In this document: positions 63,379-64,000 of the stretch, one piece after another
Position numbering within the stretch: position 1 is the stretch's first letter
Layout of the letters: each line of letters opens with the position of its first letter
DNA from: Pseudoalteromonas sp. MMG007
Lineage (GTDB): Bacteria > Pseudomonadota > Gammaproteobacteria > Enterobacterales > Alteromonadaceae
DNA length: 64,000 bases
Direction of reading: 5' to 3'
Assembly: GCF_018100985.1 (NCBI RefSeq)
Contig: NZ_JAGJEI010000002.1
Location: 1-64,000, forward strand
The notes under the pieces: generated by a model
What the model was told of the DNA's origin: nothing
Databases searched by the model: none
The model's input: the letters and a program-made list of their open reading frames with translations, nothing else
Program-made: the position numbers and the translations under genes

Positions 63379-64000
63379 TTAAAATTTGATAGTGGCGTTT
63401 TTCTCTGTTAAATCAGATACCGCAACACCTTCACGGCGTGGGTCGGCACCGCCAAATAACGTATTATTTTTAACTTCAACCGCATGCAAACCAGAATTTA
63501 AATCAATTACACGTACATTATGACCGCGTTTTGTAAGCCCAGGTGCAATAGCTTCAAGGTCTGTGCCTTTTTCAAGACTAGTATAATCGTTACGATTAGT
63601 CGTGCGCGGCAAGTTTATAGCCTCTTGCGCAGTTAAATTCCAATCAATAACGCCTACTACCACTTGGGCAACGTAATCAATAATACGACTACCACCAGGT
63701 GAGCCTACTACCAAACGTAAGCTGCCGTCTTTATTAAATACCATTACCGGCGACATAGAGCTGCGCGGGCGTTTACCTGCTTCTACACGGTTTGCTACTA
63801 ACTTACCGTTTTTACGAGGAGAAAGTGAAAAGTCGGTAAGTTGGTTATTTAATATAAAACCATTGACCATAACTGTAGAGCCAAATGCCATTTCAATTGA
63901 ACTGGTCATTGAAACAGCATTACCTTTTGAATCAACGATAGACACATGCGAAGTCGACGGCAGCTCATACGAATCATCCATTGCGTAACTTAAATAACTA
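63379..64000 (-). CDS. ggt: Gamma-glutamyltransferase, C-terminal part (cut by the window end)
   Basis: Partial, open through the window edge, with at least 207 residues. The visible part is the catalytic small subunit. The autocleavage and nucleophile Thr is in LPSTSHVSIVD, followed by GNAVSMTSSIE and FGSTVMVNGFILNNQL. MVFNKDGSLRLVVGSPGG and ALHAVEVKNNTLFGGADPRREG near the end are typical. Enzymes of this type transfer or hydrolyse the gamma-glutamyl bond of glutathione in the periplasm. The N-terminal large subunit lies beyond 64000. Confidence 0.94.
   Translation of the reverse strand, partial: SYLSYAMDDSYELPSTSHVSIVDSKGNAVSMTSSIEMAFGSTVMVNGFILNNQLTDFSLSPRKNGKLVANRVEAGKRPRSSMSPVMVFNKDGSLRLVVGSPGGSRIIDYVAQVVVGVIDWNLTAQEAINLPRTTNRNDYTSLEKGTDLEAIAPGLTKRGHNVRVIDLNSGLHAVEVKNNTLFGGADPRREGVAVSDLTEKNATIKF

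Noticed and set aside
1..64000. CRISPR array, tRNA or rRNA genes
   Set aside because: No regularly spaced direct repeats, cloverleaf-type stretches or rRNA-like blocks were noticed while reading; a dedicated scan such as tRNAscan or Infernal would be needed to exclude them fully.

Overview
The window looks like a marine gammaproteobacterium, most likely Pseudoalteromonas: AT-rich, with gammaproteobacterial fabA, rmf and miaE, a large secreted cellulase, and attC-type cassettes. The genus call rests on gene content and protein character, not on a marker gene or a search. No rRNA, tRNA or CRISPR array was seen.

Region 1 (1-5600) is the distal part of an integron cassette array: a P-loop kinase-like gene, a gene of unknown function with an RNxxxH motif, and a two-gene cassette (AhpD-like protein plus AraC regulator). 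Three attC-like sites separate them. One attC is split by a decayed IS110-family (IS1111-group) element whose long non-coding end is where a bridge/seeker RNA is expected. An IS1182-type transposase fragment closes the region.

Region 2 (5600-12500) holds secreted polysaccharide-active proteins: a putative glycosidase, a lyase-like protein with a ricin/CBM13 lectin, and a GH5-Ig-CBM2 endoglucanase.

Region 3 (12690-35530) is mostly core and accessory metabolism. It has a folate-independent methionine synthase pair (mesD/mesX) with a MetJ-like operator, membrane proteins of unknown function, a TonB receptor, a divergent Ser/Thr kinase, an acuR/acuI-like pair with matching operator-like sites, rmf, fabA with a FabR-like palindrome, a pterin-synthase-like protein overlapping an M23 peptidase, a thioesterase, an NhaC-like antiporter, and a response regulator-moxR-DUF58-transglutaminase operon.

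Region 4 (36000-45650) is a polyol-type ABC uptake operon (porin, binding protein, two permeases, ATPase, SorC regulator), a secreted nuclease whose N-terminus begins at a non-standard ATC codon, and an alpha/beta hydrolase.

Region 5 (45970-57470) is the most unusual part: a reduced Tad-like pilus/secretion locus in two transcription units, rcpA-tadD and pilin-cpaB-tadA-tadB-tadC-minor pilin-hybrid kinase. Each unit is preceded by a -24/-12 (sigma-54) promoter match and, about 87 bp further upstream, by a copy of the same TTTGCA-N3-TGC(A/G)AA palindrome. The pilin and minor pilin share an unusual N-terminal motif, and the last gene is a hybrid sensor whose phospho-histidine is replaced by Gln.

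Region 6 (57510-64000) is miaE, a sulfotransferase, a MAPEG protein, a DUF2254 protein, a SIMPL protein, the NAD malic enzyme and the C-terminal part of gamma-glutamyltransferase, cut by the window end.
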